From: Paracoccaceae bacterium | GTDB lineage: Bacteria; Pseudomonadota; Alphaproteobacteria; Rhodobacterales; Rhodobacteraceae | Assembly (NCBI GenBank): GCA_020622085.1 | Contig: JAHRYM010000001.1 | Span: 1,839,620 to 1,903,619, forward strand | Length of the DNA: 64,000 nucleotides | Reading direction: 5' to 3' | Shown here: in pieces, positions 1-10,495 of the stretch | Layout of the letters: every line of letters begins with the position of its first letter | Position numbering within the stretch: position 1 is the first letter of the stretch | Made by a program: the position numbers and the translations under genes | Notes under the pieces: model-generated | The model's database searches: none | What the model was told of the DNA's origin: nothing | Seen by the model: the letters and a program-made list of their open reading frames with translations, nothing else

Positions 1-956
1 GCCGGTTCGGGCATCACGTCGCCCGGTATGCCCTCCGCATCGGGTTCATCGGGCAGCATATCGTCGGGCTGGATCTCGGCAGACGGTTCCACCCCTGCGG
101 CGCCCGAGTCCGCGCTGCCCGGATCAGCGGTGCCCGGCTCTGGCGTCGGCGGCACCTCGGGGGTCGGCTGCAAGGCCGGCTCGGCGGCAGGCTCGGCGGC
201 GGGCTCGGCCAATGGTTCGGCGATCTGCGGGGCTGTCGGCGCGGCATCGGGCGCCGATGCGATGTCCCCCGACCCCGATCCGGCCCTTGGCAATGCGGGC
301 TGGTCCATCGTTCCGGGTGCTGCTGGCGCCGCGTCCTGACCCGGCAACCGGGCAAGCACCCCGGTATCTTCCGAAGGCAAGGGCATCGGCGCGGTTTCGG
401 TTTCCCCGGCAGACGATGCCGGCGCCGTTCCATCAGGGGTCGCTCCGGTGGGTAGCGGTGCAGGCGTGACCTCTGCTTCCGGCTCGGGAACCACGACCGG
501 CGCATCAACGGCCGGCTTGTCGAACTCCGATCCCGCCGGAGGGCTGATCGCAGCGGCTTCGGGGGCAGACCCGGTGGGGGCAGGTTCCGCCCCCCCGGTC
601 AAGGCGCCGGTTGCCACCTGTTGCGCCGGCTCCGGGGCGGTTGCCCCGGCCGTGCCTTCCGGCGTGGATCCGTCGGTGGCTGCCGGAGTTGTGCCCCCGG
701 CACCGACCGGCTGGTTCGAAACGGCATCAGCCGCAATCTGGCTTGGGAGGGCATCCTCGACCGTGGTGGCCACATCTGCCTGTGCCGGCACGGTCGCCGG
801 GGTCTCGGCTCCGGGGGACGAGGGCCGCGCCGGTCCTTCCGCAGCACCAGCCAGCGATCGCGGCGCCGGCGGCGCCGACATCAGCGACACCCCGCCAAGA
901 ATGACGGCTGAAATGATGCCGCCCGATACCAGACCACCCACAATACCCTTGAACAA
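1..956 (-). CDS. N-terminal part of a membrane-anchored Ala/Pro-rich protein, probably a divergent polysaccharide deacetylase
   Basis: The gene runs off the left edge, so only about 318 codons are visible. The start is a TTG at 954-956, preceded by GGAGG with a 7-nt gap; no in-frame ATG is as well placed. The product begins Met-Phe-Lys-Gly, followed by a hydrophobic Gly/Ile/Val-rich segment (about residues 5-27) that looks like a single membrane anchor. The remaining visible part is low-complexity sequence rich in Ala, Pro, Glu and Thr, with repeated Ala-Glu-Pro units near residues 255-275. Rhodobacteraceae divergent polysaccharide deacetylases (YibQ/DUF610 type) have this anchor plus long Pro/Ala linker ahead of the enzyme domain. 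The catalytic domain is not in the window, so the family call is an inference. It is transcribed divergently from trpG. Confidence 0.6.
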   Translation of the reverse strand, partial: MFKGIVGGLVSGGIISAVILGGVSLMSAPPAPRSLAGAAEGPARPSSPGAETPATVPAQADVATTVEDALPSQIAADAVSNQPVGAGGTTPAATDGSTPEGTAGATAPEPAQQVATGALTGGAEPAPTGSAPEAAAISPPAGSEFDKPAVDAPVVVPEPEAEVTPAPLPTGATPDGTAPASSAGETETAPMPLPSEDTGVLARLPGQDAAPAAPGTMDQPALPRAGSGSGDIASAPDAAPTAPQIAEPLAEPAAEPAAEPALQPTPEVPPTPEPGTADPGSADSGAAGVEPSAEIQPDDMLPDEPDAEGIPGDVMPEP

Positions 957-1050
957 AATGCAGCCTCCGTATTCCTCGCCCAGCATGAACTCGTCTGCGG
1001 GCCACCATCCCGCCCCGGCCCCCGATCATGCACAATGCTCCCGCCTGCCC

Positions 1051-1082
1051 TTGACCCGGGCGCACGGCTCTGAACATCTATA
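1051..1082 (+). promoter_or_regulatory. candidate promoter of the trpGDC operon
   Basis: TTGACC (1051-1056) is a good -35 hexamer. AT-rich sequence around 1075-1082 (CATCTATA) can serve as a -10 element, but the spacing to the best match is long (18-20 bp). It lies about 55 bp upstream of the trpG start in a 180-bp divergent intergenic region. No leader peptide or attenuator hairpin was recognised. Confidence 0.3.
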
Positions 1083-1136
1083 GCGTCACAACGCGCCGGG
1101 ATCATCCGGAAATTAAGCCCATCGGGACAACCGGAC

Positions 1137-1733
1137 ATGCTGCTTCTGATCGATAACTACGACAGCTTTACCTACAACCTCGTGCATTACTTCGGCGAGA
1201 TCGGCGCCGATGTGGTGGTGCGGCGCAACGATGCGCTGAACGTGCAGGAAGCGATGGCGCTCAATCCCGATGCGGTGGTTCTCTCGCCCGGTCCCTGCGA
1301 CCCCGATCAGGCGGGCATCTGCCTTGCGCTGACGCAGGCTGCCGCCGAAACCCGCATACCGCTTCTGGGAGTCTGCCTGGGCCACCAGACCATCGGACAG
1401 GCCTTCGGCGGCAAGGTCGTGCGCTGCCACGAGATCGTGCATGGCAAGATGGGCGAGATGCACCATGACGGCAAGGGCATGTTCCGCGGCCTGCCCTCGC
1501 CCTTCCTTGCCACCCGCTACCATTCGCTGATCGTCGAACGCGAGACCCTGCCCGATTGTCTTGAGGTCACGGCATGGCTTGAGGATGGGACAATCATGGG
1601 GCTGAAGCACAAGACGCTGCCGATCGAGGGCGTGCAGTTCCACCCCGAATCCATCGCATCACAACATGGCCACCAGATGCTGCGCAACTTCCTTGAAGGC
1701 GCGGGCGTGCCTCTGGGCCGGGTGGCCGCATGA
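1137..1733 (+). CDS. trpG: anthranilate synthase component II (glutamine amidotransferase)
   Basis: This 198-residue class I glutamine amidotransferase supplies ammonia to TrpE for conversion of chorismate to anthranilate. The N-terminus ([13 protein letters not shown]) is typical of TrpG/PabA. The nucleophile is Cys80 in GVCLGHQ, and the His169/Glu171 pair completes the triad in FHPES. Length is normal. Its stop overlaps the trpD start by 4 bp, so translation is probably coupled. TrpG proteins often also serve aminodeoxychorismate synthase as PabA. The partner trpE lies 55 kb away at the other end of the window. Confidence 0.96.
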   Translation: MLLLIDNYDSFTYNLVHYFGEIGADVVVRRNDALNVQEAMALNPDAVVLSPGPCDPDQAGICLALTQAAAETRIPLLGVCLGHQTIGQAFGGKVVRCHEIVHGKMGEMHHDGKGMFRGLPSPFLATRYHSLIVERETLPDCLEVTAWLEDGTIMGLKHKTLPIEGVQFHPESIASQHGHQMLRNFLEGAGVPLGRVAA

Positions 1734-2749
1734 CCGACGCCCTGCGCCCGCTGATCGGGATTGCCGCGGAACGTCCCCTGACCGGGGCCGAGGCCGAGAC
1801 CGCCTTTGCCGCGCTGTTCGAGGGCACGGCCACCCCAAGCCAGATGGGCGGTCTTTTGATGGCACTGCGCACCCGTGGCGAGACAGTCGAGGAAATGGCC
1901 GCTGCCGCCCGCGTGATGCGCGCCAAGTGCCATCCCGTCACCGCGCCCGAGGGGGCCATCGACATCGTGGGAACCGGTGGCGACGGCAAGGGCACGCTCA
2001 ATATCTCGACCACCGCCGCCTTTGTCGTCGCGGGCGCGGGCGTGGTCGTTGCCAAGCATGGCAACCGCAACCTGTCGTCGAAATCCGGCGCCGCGGACGC
2101 GCTGACCCATCTGGGCATCAACGTCATGGTGGGACGCGAGGTCGTGGAGCGCGAATTTGCCGAATGCGGCATCGCCTTCATGATGGCACCGATCCACCAT
2201 CCGGCGATCCGCCACGTCATGCCGACCCGGTCGGAACTGGGCACCCGGACCATCTTCAACCTGCTGGGACCGATGACCAACCCGGCCGGCGTGAAGCGGC
2301 AGTTGACCGGGGCCTTCGCACGGGTCTGGATCCGTCCGATGGCGGAAACCCTGGACGCGCTTGGGTCGGAACATTGCTGGCTTGTCCACGGTGGCGACGG
2401 CTCGGACGAGCTGGCGATTTCAGACCGCAGCTTCGTGGCGGAACTCAAGGACGGCAAGGTGACCGAATTTGAGATCCACCCCGAGGATGCCGGGCTGCGG
2501 GTCCATCCCTTTGAGGAAATCATCGGCGGCACACCCGCCGAAAACGCCGCCGCCCTGCGGGCGGTGCTGGCCGGCGCCACCGGCGCCTACCGTGACGCGG
2601 TGTTGCTGAACGCGGCCGCGGCGCTGATCTGCGCGGGCAAGGTCACCTCGCTGAAGGAGGGGGCGGCAATGGCGGCCGAGTCGATCGACAGCGGCCGGGC
2701 CGCCGACAAGGTGGCGGCGCTGCGCCGGATCTCGCCGCTCGAGGAATGA
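1730..2749 (+). CDS. trpD: anthranilate phosphoribosyltransferase
   Basis: This 339-residue enzyme joins anthranilate and PRPP to give phosphoribosyl-anthranilate, the second step of tryptophan synthesis. The PRPP-binding loop GTGGD is at residues 81-85 and the KHGNR motif at 109-113, both intact. The length is standard. The gene overlaps trpG by 4 bp upstream (ATGA) and the uracil-DNA glycosylase gene by 4 bp downstream, so it lies inside a tightly coupled operon. Confidence 0.97.
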   Translation: MTDALRPLIGIAAERPLTGAEAETAFAALFEGTATPSQMGGLLMALRTRGETVEEMAAAARVMRAKCHPVTAPEGAIDIVGTGGDGKGTLNISTTAAFVVAGAGVVVAKHGNRNLSSKSGAADALTHLGINVMVGREVVEREFAECGIAFMMAPIHHPAIRHVMPTRSELGTRTIFNLLGPMTNPAGVKRQLTGAFARVWIRPMAETLDALGSEHCWLVHGGDGSDELAISDRSFVAELKDGKVTEFEIHPEDAGLRVHPFEEIIGGTPAENAAALRAVLAGATGAYRDAVLLNAAAALICAGKVTSLKEGAAMAAESIDSGRAADKVAALRRISPLEE

Positions 2750-3393
2750 CCGCCCTTCCAACGCAATGGTCGCATCTGCCGTTCTTCCGCGATGACTGGC
2801 CGGAAGTGACAGCCCGGCTGGCAGCCGAAAACCGCCCGGTCCTGCCGCCCGAACCTCTGCGCTTTGCCGCGCTGGAACGCTGCTCACCGGCAAGAACACG
2901 GGTGGTCATCCTTGGGCAGGATCCCTACCACACGCCCGGGAAGGCTGACGGGCTGGCTTTTTCGATCAACCCTGCCTTTGGCGGACGCCTTGACAGTCTT
3001 GGCAACATCTTCAAGGAGTTGCATGCAGATCTTGGCATTGTGCGCAACCAGACCGCCCTTGCCGACTGGGCCGATCAGGGGGTCTTGCTGCTGAACACCG
3101 CGCTCAGCGTCCCCGAAGGCACGCCGAATGGCCACGACCGGATCGGATGGGAACCGCTGGTCGCGCAAGTGCTGGCCGAACTGGACACCGCCGCCCCCCG
3201 CGTTTTCCTGCTTTGGGGCGACCCCGCCCAGCGACTGGCCCGGAAATATCTGCGAAACCCCGATCACCTGCGTATCGAGACCGCGCATCCCTCGCCGCTT
3301 TCTGCCTGGCGCGGCTTCCTCGGCTCGCGTCCCTTCAGCCGCACCAACGAGTGGTTGCGGGCGCGCGGCGGGGCTCCGATCCGCTGGGGCTGA
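2746..3393 (+). CDS. ung: uracil-DNA glycosylase, family 1
   Basis: This 215-residue enzyme removes uracil from DNA by hydrolysing the N-glycosidic bond, starting base-excision repair. The family 1 water-activating loop GQDPYH is present, with catalytic Asp59 and His62. The C-terminal HPSPLS motif places the second His at 181. The start ATG overlaps the trpD stop by 4 bp, and trpC follows after 46 bp, so this repair gene sits inside the trp operon. No LexA box was seen directly upstream. Expression is therefore probably tied to the trp transcript. Confidence 0.93.
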   Translation: MTALPTQWSHLPFFRDDWPEVTARLAAENRPVLPPEPLRFAALERCSPARTRVVILGQDPYHTPGKADGLAFSINPAFGGRLDSLGNIFKELHADLGIVRNQTALADWADQGVLLLNTALSVPEGTPNGHDRIGWEPLVAQVLAELDTAAPRVFLLWGDPAQRLARKYLRNPDHLRIETAHPSPLSAWRGFLGSRPFSRTNEWLRARGGAPIRWG

Positions 3394-3439
3394 CCCGCTT
3401 GCCCTTTCCTTGGTGGCACGGGCGCGATAAGAATGGCGC

Positions 3440-4237
3440 ATGGATATTCTGGACAAGATCAAGCACTACAAGCTTGAGGAAATCGCCACCGCGAAACGTG
3501 CACGTCCGCTTGCCGAGGTCGAGGCAGCGGCCCGTGCCGCCGACGCCCCGCGCGGCTTCTACCGGGCGCTGCAGGCGGCCACACAGACCGGCTACGGGCT
3601 GATTGCCGAAATCAAGAAGGCGAGCCCCTCGAAAGGCCTGATCCGCCCCGACTTCGATCCGCCCGCGCTGGCCCGCGCCTATGCGGAAGGCGGCGCCACC
3701 TGTCTCTCGGTGCTGACCGATACGCCGTCCTTCCAGGGGGCGCCCGAATTTCTGCAATCTGCCCGCGCAGCCTGCCGCCTGCCGGTTCTGCGCAAGGATT
3801 TCATCTACGACACCTATCAGATCGCCGAGGCCCGCGCCTGGGGGGCCGACTGCATCCTGATCATCATGGCGAGCGTGACGGACGCGCAGGCGGCCGAGCT
3901 GGAGGCGGCGGCGATGCATTGGGGGATGGATGCGCTGATCGAGGTGCATGACGGCGCCGAACTGGATCGCGCGCTGCGTCTTTCCTCACCGATGATCGGC
4001 ATAAACAACCGCAATCTCAAAACCTTTGGCGTCACTCTTGACACAACTCGCAAACTTGCGCCGCGCCTGCCCGCAGGCCGAATGCTTGTCTGCGAAAGCG
4101 GGCTTTTCACGGCTGAAGATCTGGCCGACATGGCGCGGGTCGGTGCCCGCGCCTTCCTGATCGGGGAAAGCCTGATGCGGCAGGCAGACGTTGCCGCCGC
4201 CACCCGCGCAATCCTTTCCAACCCTGTTCCGGTGTGA
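3440..4237 (+). CDS. trpC: indole-3-glycerol-phosphate synthase
   Basis: This 265-residue TIM-barrel enzyme closes the indole ring from carboxyphenylamino-deoxyribulose phosphate, releasing CO2 and water. The conserved N-terminal signature [11 protein letters not shown] is at residues 56-66 and the catalytic RKDF segment at 118-121. It is a stand-alone TrpC, not fused to TrpF. The moaC start follows the stop codon after 1 bp, so the transcript continues directly into molybdenum cofactor genes. Confidence 0.97.
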   Translation: MDILDKIKHYKLEEIATAKRARPLAEVEAAARAADAPRGFYRALQAATQTGYGLIAEIKKASPSKGLIRPDFDPPALARAYAEGGATCLSVLTDTPSFQGAPEFLQSARAACRLPVLRKDFIYDTYQIAEARAWGADCILIIMASVTDAQAAELEAAAMHWGMDALIEVHDGAELDRALRLSSPMIGINNRNLKTFGVTLDTTRKLAPRLPAGRMLVCESGLFTAEDLADMARVGARAFLIGESLMRQADVAAATRAILSNPVPV

Positions 4238-4238
4238 C

Positions 4239-4715
4239 ATGGCGCTGACCCATTTCGACAAGGACGGCAATGCCCACATGGTCGATGTGACCGACAAGGC
4301 CGCCACCGACCGCATTGCGACGGCCACGGCCCGCGTCGTCATGCTGCCCGAAACGCTGGCATTGGTCACCGAGGGCCGCGCGAAGAAGGGCGATGTGCTG
4401 GCGGTCGCACAGATCGCAGGGATCATGGCGGCAAAGCGCACCGCCGACCTGATTCCCCTGTGCCATCCCCTGCCGATCACCCGGGTTGCGGTCGAACTGG
4501 CCGCCGATCCCTCACTTCCCGGCGTTCGCATCCTGGCCACCGTGCGCACCACGGGCCAGACGGGCGTCGAGATGGAGGCGCTGACCGCGGCATCCGTGGC
4601 GGCACTGACGGTTTACGACATGCTGAAGGCGGTCGAACGCTCCATGCGCATCGAAGGCATCGAAGTTACCCTCAAGGATGGCGGAAAATCAGGACGTTAC
4701 GAGGTAAATCGATGA
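4239..4715 (+). CDS. moaC: cyclic pyranopterin monophosphate synthase
   Basis: This 158-residue protein works with MoaA in the first step of molybdenum cofactor synthesis, turning 3',8-cyclo-GTP into cyclic pyranopterin monophosphate. The start at 4239 gives the family N-terminus ([17 protein letters not shown]); a longer reading frame from 4191 would overlap trpC by 47 bp and add unrelated residues. The LCHPL motif (residues 74-78) and the GVEMEALTA segment are conserved. The stop overlaps the moeA start by 4 bp. Confidence 0.96.
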   Translation: MALTHFDKDGNAHMVDVTDKAATDRIATATARVVMLPETLALVTEGRAKKGDVLAVAQIAGIMAAKRTADLIPLCHPLPITRVAVELAADPSLPGVRILATVRTTGQTGVEMEALTAASVAALTVYDMLKAVERSMRIEGIEVTLKDGGKSGRYEVNR

Positions 4716-5890
4716 TTTCTGTCGAAGATGCACTGGCCCGGGTTCTGGCGCTTGGAGCCGCGCTTCCCAACGAAGTCGTGGCGCTGCGGCAGGCCAATGG
4801 CCGGGTTCTGGCGGAACCTGCGGAAGCGGGGCTGGACCAGCCGCCTTTTGACGCCTCGGCCATGGATGGTTATGCGATCACCGATGCTGACCACCGGCCC
4901 GGCGCCCGACTGCGCGTGATAGGCGAAGCCGCCGCCGGACATGCCTTCGAAGGTGCCGTCCAGCCCGGGACCGCCGCGCGGATCTTCACCGGCGCCCCCG
5001 TGCCCGAAGGCGCGGAACGGGTGGTCCTGCAGGAAAACGTCACCCGCGACGGCGACCTGTTCACGCTGAATGACACCGAGCCGCAGCGCCATATCCGCCC
5101 AAGGGGGCAGGACTTCCACAAGGGCCAGACCATGGCCGCGCCGCGCCGTCTGGGTCCGCGTGACCTGTCGCTGCTGGCCTCGATGAATGTGGCCGAAGTC
5201 CGGGTCAGCCGGCGCCCGGTCGTCGCGGTGATCTCGACGGGCGACGAACTCGTCCAGCCCGGTGAGACCCCCGGACCCGACCAGATCATCGCCTCGGCGG
5301 GACTGGCGATCGTGACCATGGCCGAAGATTGCGGCGCCGAGGCACGGCTTTTGCCGATCGCGCGCGATACCGAAAGCTCGTTGCGCCAGAGCTTTGCGCT
5401 GGCGGAGGGGGCAGATGTGATCGTCACCATCGGCGGCGCTTCGGTCGGCGATCACGACCTGGTCGGGCGGGTGACGGAAGACCTGGGCATGGAGCGCGCC
5501 TTCTGGAAGATCGCGATGCGCCCCGGCAAGCCGCTGATGGCCGGCAGGCTTGGCCGCGCGGTTCTCCTTGGCTTGCCGGGAAACCCGGTATCGGCCCATG
5601 TCTGCGCCACCCTGTTCCTTCAGCCATTGCTGGCCGCCCTTCAGGGCCTGCCGGGTGTGCATGACCTGCGCCGGGCCGAACTGGCCTGTGACATGCCGGC
5701 AAACGGGGTGCGGACGCATTTCATGCGCGCAAGCCTTGAACGCGATGTCTTCCCGCCGCGGATCCGTCCGTTCGACCGGCAGGACTCGGCCCTGATGACC
5801 GAACTTTCGCAGGCGGATGCGCTTCTGGTCCGGCCCGCAGACGATCCAGCACGCAAGGCAGGAGAGGTCGTTCCCTGGATGCCACTTTGA
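4712..5890 (+). CDS. moeA: molybdopterin molybdenumtransferase
   Basis: This 392-residue enzyme inserts molybdate into adenylylated molybdopterin, the last general step of cofactor synthesis. Visible hallmarks are SAMDGYA near residue 50, STGDEL near 185, GGASVGDHD near 240 and MRPGKP near 267. Length matches the family. The start at 4712 overlaps moaC by 4 bp. It is the last gene of the trpGD-ung-trpC-moaC-moeA run; lexA follows behind its own promoter. Confidence 0.96.
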   Translation: MISVEDALARVLALGAALPNEVVALRQANGRVLAEPAEAGLDQPPFDASAMDGYAITDADHRPGARLRVIGEAAAGHAFEGAVQPGTAARIFTGAPVPEGAERVVLQENVTRDGDLFTLNDTEPQRHIRPRGQDFHKGQTMAAPRRLGPRDLSLLASMNVAEVRVSRRPVVAVISTGDELVQPGETPGPDQIIASAGLAIVTMAEDCGAEARLLPIARDTESSLRQSFALAEGADVIVTIGGASVGDHDLVGRVTEDLGMERAFWKIAMRPGKPLMAGRLGRAVLLGLPGNPVSAHVCATLFLQPLLAALQGLPGVHDLRRAELACDMPANGVRTHFMRASLERDVFPPRIRPFDRQDSALMTELSQADALLVRPADDPARKAGEVVPWMPL

Positions 5891-5900
5891 CGCGATATCG

Positions 5901-5940
5901 TTGACACAAAGCGGGAACAGTGACAGAACATGTCTGGAAC
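5901..5940 (+). promoter_or_regulatory. lexA promoter with a triple LexA (SOS) box
   Basis: A consensus -35 hexamer TTGACA lies at 5901-5906. Downstream are three direct GAAC half-sites at 5915-5918, 5926-5929 and 5937-5940, each separated by exactly 7 nt. GAAC-N7-GAAC is the reverse complement of GTTC-N7-GTTC, the LexA box known from alphaproteobacteria such as Rhodobacter. Three in series with 11-bp periodicity give two overlapping boxes covering the -10 and probable start region, which suits autorepression of lexA 42 bp downstream. Confidence 0.8.
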
Positions 5941-5981
5941 AAATCGTTTCCGTCACCGTTCTTATCACAGGGCCCTCTTGG

Positions 5982-6668
5982 ATGCTGACCCGCAAGCAAC
6001 TGGAACTTCTGGATTTCATCCAAAAACGCATGGCGCGCGACGGTGTTCCGCCGTCCTTCGACGAAATGAAGGAAGCCCTGGATCTTCGTTCGAAATCCGG
6101 GATTCACCGGCTGATCACCGCGCTCGAGGAACGCGGCTTCATCCGTCGCCTTGCGCACCGCGCCCGGGCCATCGAAATCGTCAAGCTGCCCGAGGCCATG
6201 GAAAAACCCGGTTTCACGCCCCGGCTGATCAGGGGCGACCGAGCCGATCCGCCGCGTGACGCGATGCCGGTCTCGGCCGTCGATGCGATCGAACTGCCGG
6301 TCATGGGGCGCATTGCTGCTGGTGTGCCGATCGAGGCCATCAGCGAGATATCGCACCATGTCGCCGTGCCGGGAACCATGGTGGCGGGCCGCGGGGCGCA
6401 TTACGCGCTCGAGGTCAAGGGCGATTCGATGATCGACGCCGGGATCAATGACGGCGATGTGGTCGTCATCCGCGAACAGTCTACCGCCGAGGCAGGCGAC
6501 ATCGTTGTGGCGCTGGTCGAGGGACACGAGGCCACGCTGAAACGCTATCGCCGCCGCGGCAACATGATCGTTCTTGAAGCGGCGAACCCGGCCTATGAAG
6601 ATCGTCTTCTTCGGGAAGACCAGGTGCGGATCCAGGGCCGGCTTGTCGGGTTGATCCGCAGCTACTGA
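5982..6668 (+). CDS. lexA: LexA repressor of the SOS response
   Basis: This 228-residue repressor self-cleaves when RecA filaments form on damaged DNA. Residues 1-66 form the winged-helix DNA-binding domain. The cleavage bond is Ala113-Gly114 in IAAGVP. The catalytic dyad is Ser149 (KGDSM) and Lys187 (ATLKRY). It is longer than the enteric protein because of a linker around residues 70-100, as in other alphaproteobacteria. The start at 5982 gives the canonical MLTRKQ N-terminus; upstream extension would read through the operator. The 3' end overlaps the convergent comEC gene by 7 bp. Confidence 0.96.
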   Translation: MLTRKQLELLDFIQKRMARDGVPPSFDEMKEALDLRSKSGIHRLITALEERGFIRRLAHRARAIEIVKLPEAMEKPGFTPRLIRGDRADPPRDAMPVSAVDAIELPVMGRIAAGVPIEAISEISHHVAVPGTMVAGRGAHYALEVKGDSMIDAGINDGDVVVIREQSTAEAGDIVVALVEGHEATLKRYRRRGNMIVLEAANPAYEDRLLREDQVRIQGRLVGLIRSY

Positions 6669-8935
6669 ACGCGCCGCCCGGCAGCATCGATGGCCGTCGC
6701 CGTCTCATTGGCGGGCGACCGTCGGGCTGGTGTTCGCCCCCCGGCAACCTTGGGGCGCGCGTCGTCACCGGCTGCCCGACCTGGTGCAAGGATTGCCTCG
6801 CGCGCGCGCCGGCTGTTCCAGTATCGCCAGCCCGAAAGATCGCGGGCCGTCACCAGATGCAGCCCCTTTGGAGTGACATAACCCGCGACGCTTCCCGTGC
6901 GGCGCAGGCGCTTTTGGTCATAGACCAGGCAGGCACCCTCGGGCTTTTCCGCAAGCCGCCGGTTCAGAACGATCACGGCACCATCCACGCAGGCCCCGGC
7001 AACAGCACCGGGCGCCGCCTTCCCCGTCAGATGAACCACCAGCCGCCCATCAAGCTGCATCTGTCGCCCGGTCTTCGGCCCGATGAAACCCGACCGGCCG
7101 GCCGCTGTCTTCTGGTCTGCAAGATCGCCGTCATTTTCAAGCCAGGCGCTGGCGACGAAACCGCTGCCCTTGGCCCGCGAGAGGATCCTGCCCTCGGCGC
7201 CAAGAACGCCCACAAGCCCGCCGTCCGAGGCAATCAGCAGATCCGGGCGCGGCGCCGCCGCCCACAGACCGAAAGCGGCGACAAGACCCGCAGCACCAAG
7301 CCCGCGCAAGATCCGATCGCCGCCCGCCAGAAACATCAGCCCCGACAGCGACAGCAGCGGCAGGACCAGGGCCTGGGGTGATACGACCGGCACGATCGCA
7401 CCGTCAAGCGCCGCAACGCGGTCACTGACCCATATCACCGCCTCGCTCCCCCACCGCATCGCCCAGAGAGCGGGGCCGGCAAGGCCCAGCGGCATCAGAA
7501 GGAGCGCAATCACTCCTGCCGGCATCACCACCATGCCCATGATCGGCGTCACCAGCAGGTTTGCCACCAGCCCGTATTCCGCAATCCGGTTGAAGTGAAC
7601 TGCCGCGAAGGGCGCCGTCGCGCTGCCGGCAATGACCGACGACATGACCGCAAGTGCAACCGGGCGCAGCAGTCCGGGCACCCGCCCCCGCCAGCGCGGC
7701 CAGAACGCAAACCCGACGACAAGGGCGACGGTCGCGGCAAAGGACATCTGGAATCCGGGTTCGACAAGGCTTTCGGGTTCAAGCACCAGCACCACCAGCG
7801 CCGAAATCGCAACCGTGCGGAGCGAGATCGCTCGTCGGTCGACCAGCACCGCCAGCATCATCACCAACGCCATGATATAGGCGCGTCGCGTCGCCACATC
7901 GGGCCCCGCAAGTGCCAGATAGAATGTCGCCGCCAGCGCGGCGACCAGAGCCGCGATCTTTCGCGTATCGAGCCGCAGGGCCAAGGGCGGGCAAAGCGCA
8001 AGCCCGCCGCGGATCAGGGCAAAGACAAAACCGGTGATCAGCCCCATGTGCAGGCCGGAAATCGAGATCAGGTGCGACAGGTTCGAGGCGCGCATCGATT
8101 CGGTCGTCGCGGCGCTGATGCCCGAGCGGTCCCCCGTCATGAAGGCCGAGGCAAGGGCCGCCGCCTGCCCGTTGCCCATGCCCTCCTGCATCCGTTGCGA
8201 TAGGTTCATGCGCAACCGGAAGGCCCAGAGCCGCATGTCCCATGGGTCAGCCGGGGCCAGTTGCATCACGGGATCACGGCTGTAGCCCACCGCACCGAGG
8301 CTGCTGAACCAGGCAAGGCGCTGAAAATCGAAACCGCCCGGCTCGACCGGGCCATCGGGGGGCGCCAGGTAGGCCGTCAGGCCGACCATGGTTCCGGGTT
8401 CGAGGTCGTCCTGCCGATCCTCGCCGTGCAGCGCCACCCGGACCCGCGCCGGCGCAGCGGCATCGCGCAGATCGGGCATCGAAACCCTGTCCAGCGTGAG
8501 CCGGATCGCATCCGAGAAAGACCGGTCGATATCGACGATCCGCCCCTCGACGGGCCCGTAATAGCGGTAGGGCAAGACCGGCGCCGCCACCACCCAGGAG
8601 CGCAACATCATCAAGAGGAGTCCCGCCGCCAGCAGGACAAGCGCACCACCAGGGGCGCGGGCGCCTTCGCCGCCGAGCCGGATCAGCGCCAGTGAAAGCA
8701 CGATCACGGCGCCGGCAATCAGGCCTTCGGAAGTGCCCGGCTCTTCCCGCAGGCAGAAATAGCTGCCGATCCCGGAACCCAGAGAGGCGGCGGCCCAAGG
8801 CATCAGGCCGGCCTGAGACGACGCCATCCGCCCGAGCGTGGCAAGCCGGGCTACAAACCCCGCGGCACTTGCCCCCGCAACGGCCAGGCAGGCCGCCGCG
8901 AACACCCGCCTGTCCGGCATCCAAAGACCACGCAT
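6662..8935 (-). CDS. comEC: ComEC/Rec2-family DNA internalisation protein
   Basis: This 757-residue polytopic membrane protein belongs to the ComEC/Rec2 family, whose members form the inner-membrane channel for single-stranded DNA in natural transformation. There are hydrophobic segments near residues 10-110, then a DUF4131-like region. The competence domain (about 230-510) carries the signature [17 protein letters not shown]. The C-terminal part (about 540-700) corresponds to the beta-lactamase-like region but looks short and lacks an obvious HxHxDH metal motif. Whether it acts in DNA uptake is not shown. An AAGGGCAAG ribosome site precedes the ATG. It is convergent with lexA and divergent from gltX. 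Confidence 0.88.
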   Translation of the reverse strand: MRGLWMPDRRVFAAACLAVAGASAAGFVARLATLGRMASSQAGLMPWAAASLGSGIGSYFCLREEPGTSEGLIAGAVIVLSLALIRLGGEGARAPGGALVLLAAGLLLMMLRSWVVAAPVLPYRYYGPVEGRIVDIDRSFSDAIRLTLDRVSMPDLRDAAAPARVRVALHGEDRQDDLEPGTMVGLTAYLAPPDGPVEPGGFDFQRLAWFSSLGAVGYSRDPVMQLAPADPWDMRLWAFRLRMNLSQRMQEGMGNGQAAALASAFMTGDRSGISAATTESMRASNLSHLISISGLHMGLITGFVFALIRGGLALCPPLALRLDTRKIAALVAALAATFYLALAGPDVATRRAYIMALVMMLAVLVDRRAISLRTVAISALVVLVLEPESLVEPGFQMSFAATVALVVGFAFWPRWRGRVPGLLRPVALAVMSSVIAGSATAPFAAVHFNRIAEYGLVANLLVTPIMGMVVMPAGVIALLLMPLGLAGPALWAMRWGSEAVIWVSDRVAALDGAIVPVVSPQALVLPLLSLSGLMFLAGGDRILRGLGAAGLVAAFGLWAAAPRPDLLIASDGGLVGVLGAEGRILSRAKGSGFVASAWLENDGDLADQKTAAGRSGFIGPKTGRQMQLDGRLVVHLTGKAAPGAVAGACVDGAVIVLNRRLAEKPEGACLVYDQKRLRRTGSVAGYVTPKGLHLVTARDLSGWRYWNSRRAREAILAPGRAAGDDARPKVAGGRTPARRSPANETATAIDAAGRRVQ

Positions 8936-9014
8936 CTTGCCCTTGACCTTGACCTTGCCTAAGCACTCGGGGTCACGTTAGCGTCCCCATGGTTTCCGAA
9001 AGGTTAACATCCCC

Positions 9015-10412
9015 ATGCCTCCGATCGTCACCCGCTTCGCGCCGTCGCCCACCGGCTACCTGCATATCGGCGGCGCCCGGACTGCGCTGTTCAACTGGCT
9101 TTACGCCCGCGGACATGGCGGACAGTTCCTGCTGCGGATCGAGGATACCGACCGCGAAAGATCCAGCCCCGAGGCGACCGATGCCATCCTGCAGGGTCTG
9201 AAATGGCTTGGGCTTGACTGGGACGGCGATGTTGTCAGCCAGTTCGACCGGCGCCACCGCCACGCAGAGGTCGCGCATCAGATGCTGGCGCGCGGCAATG
9301 CCTACAAATGTTTCTGCACCCAGGCCGAAATCGAGGCCTTCCGCGAATCTGCCCGCGCCGAGGGCCGCTCCACCCTGTTTCAGAGCCCCTGGCGCGACGC
9401 CGATCCCGCGACCCACCCCGACCTGCCCTATGTCATTCGCCTGAAGGCCCCCCGCTTGGGCGAGACGGTGATCGAGGATGCCGTCCAGGGCCGGGTGGTT
9501 TTCAGGAATGACCAGCTTGATGATATGGTTTGTTTACGCTCCGATGCTACGCCGACCTACATGCTTGCCGTGGTGGTGGATGACCACGACATGGGCGTGA
9601 CACATGTGATCCGGGGCGACGACCACTTGAACAATGCGGCGCGACAGACGCAGATCTTTCATGCGATGGACTGGCCCGTGCCGGTCTGGGCGCATATCCC
9701 GCTGATCCATGGGGAGGATGGGAAGAAGCTGTCGAAACGCCACGGTGCCGTGGGCCTGCACGAATATGCCGCAATGGGATATCCGGCCGCGGCTTTGCGC
9801 AACTATCTCGCGCGGCTGGGCTGGAGCCATGGCGATGATGAATTCTTCAACGACGAACAGGCCCGCCAATGGTTTGACCTGGCGGGAATCGGGCGTGCGC
9901 CGGCGCGACTCGATTTCAAGAAACTGGCAAATCTGTCCGGGTTGCACATCGCCGCGATGGAAGATGCCACCCTGCTCTCGGCGCTTGAGGTCTATCTTGC
10001 GGCAACCGACGCACCGGCACTGACCGCACCGGACCGGGACAGATTGTCGCAGGCCCTCTACTGCCTGAAGGATCGGTCCAAGACCTTCCCCGAACTTCTG
10101 GAAAAGGCCCGGTTCCTGCTTGTCGCCCGGCCCGTCGTGCCAGATGCGGCAGCCGAAAAGTCACTCGATACGGTATCCCGTGGTATACTGAAAAAGTTGA
10201 CGATGCGGTTGCAGAATGCTAGCTGGGAACGCGAAACGCTTGAAGGCGCGGTTGCCGAAATCGCCGCTGGAACGGGCCTTGGTCTGGGAAAGATCGCGGG
10301 TCCGATACGCGCGGCTCTGGCGGGACGGACCGTCACTCCAAGCGTCTTCGACATGATGCTGGTTCTTGGCCAGGCTGAGACTCTTGCGCGGCTCGAGGAT
10401 GCTTCGCTCTGA
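9015..10412 (+). CDS. gltX: glutamate--tRNA ligase
   Basis: This 465-residue class I aminoacyl-tRNA synthetase charges tRNA-Glu. The HIGH-type motif is [11 protein letters not shown] (residues 10-20) and the KMSKS-type motif is KLSKR (238-242). The C-terminal anticodon-binding region is complete. Alphaproteobacteria often carry two GltX proteins, one also charging tRNA-Gln for the amidotransferase route; which type this is cannot be told from sequence alone. gltA follows on the same strand after about 85 bp. Confidence 0.94.
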   Translation: MPPIVTRFAPSPTGYLHIGGARTALFNWLYARGHGGQFLLRIEDTDRERSSPEATDAILQGLKWLGLDWDGDVVSQFDRRHRHAEVAHQMLARGNAYKCFCTQAEIEAFRESARAEGRSTLFQSPWRDADPATHPDLPYVIRLKAPRLGETVIEDAVQGRVVFRNDQLDDMVCLRSDATPTYMLAVVVDDHDMGVTHVIRGDDHLNNAARQTQIFHAMDWPVPVWAHIPLIHGEDGKKLSKRHGAVGLHEYAAMGYPAAALRNYLARLGWSHGDDEFFNDEQARQWFDLAGIGRAPARLDFKKLANLSGLHIAAMEDATLLSALEVYLAATDAPALTAPDRDRLSQALYCLKDRSKTFPELLEKARFLLVARPVVPDAAAEKSLDTVSRGILKKLTMRLQNASWERETLEGAVAEIAAGTGLGLGKIAGPIRAALAGRTVTPSVFDMMLVLGQAETLARLEDASL

Positions 10413-10495
10413 ATGTGCCGGGATGACCCGGTCCGACCGAATTTGACCGGCACAACAAAAACGTGCCGCGAATAGAACCGAGGAAAGGGATCTGC

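Noticed and set aside
448-1083. 211-codon open frame on the plus strand rich in Ala, Gly, Ser and Pro
   Set aside because: It is the shadow of the Ala/Pro-rich minus-strand gene, which has a ribosome site, a membrane anchor and family-like sequence.
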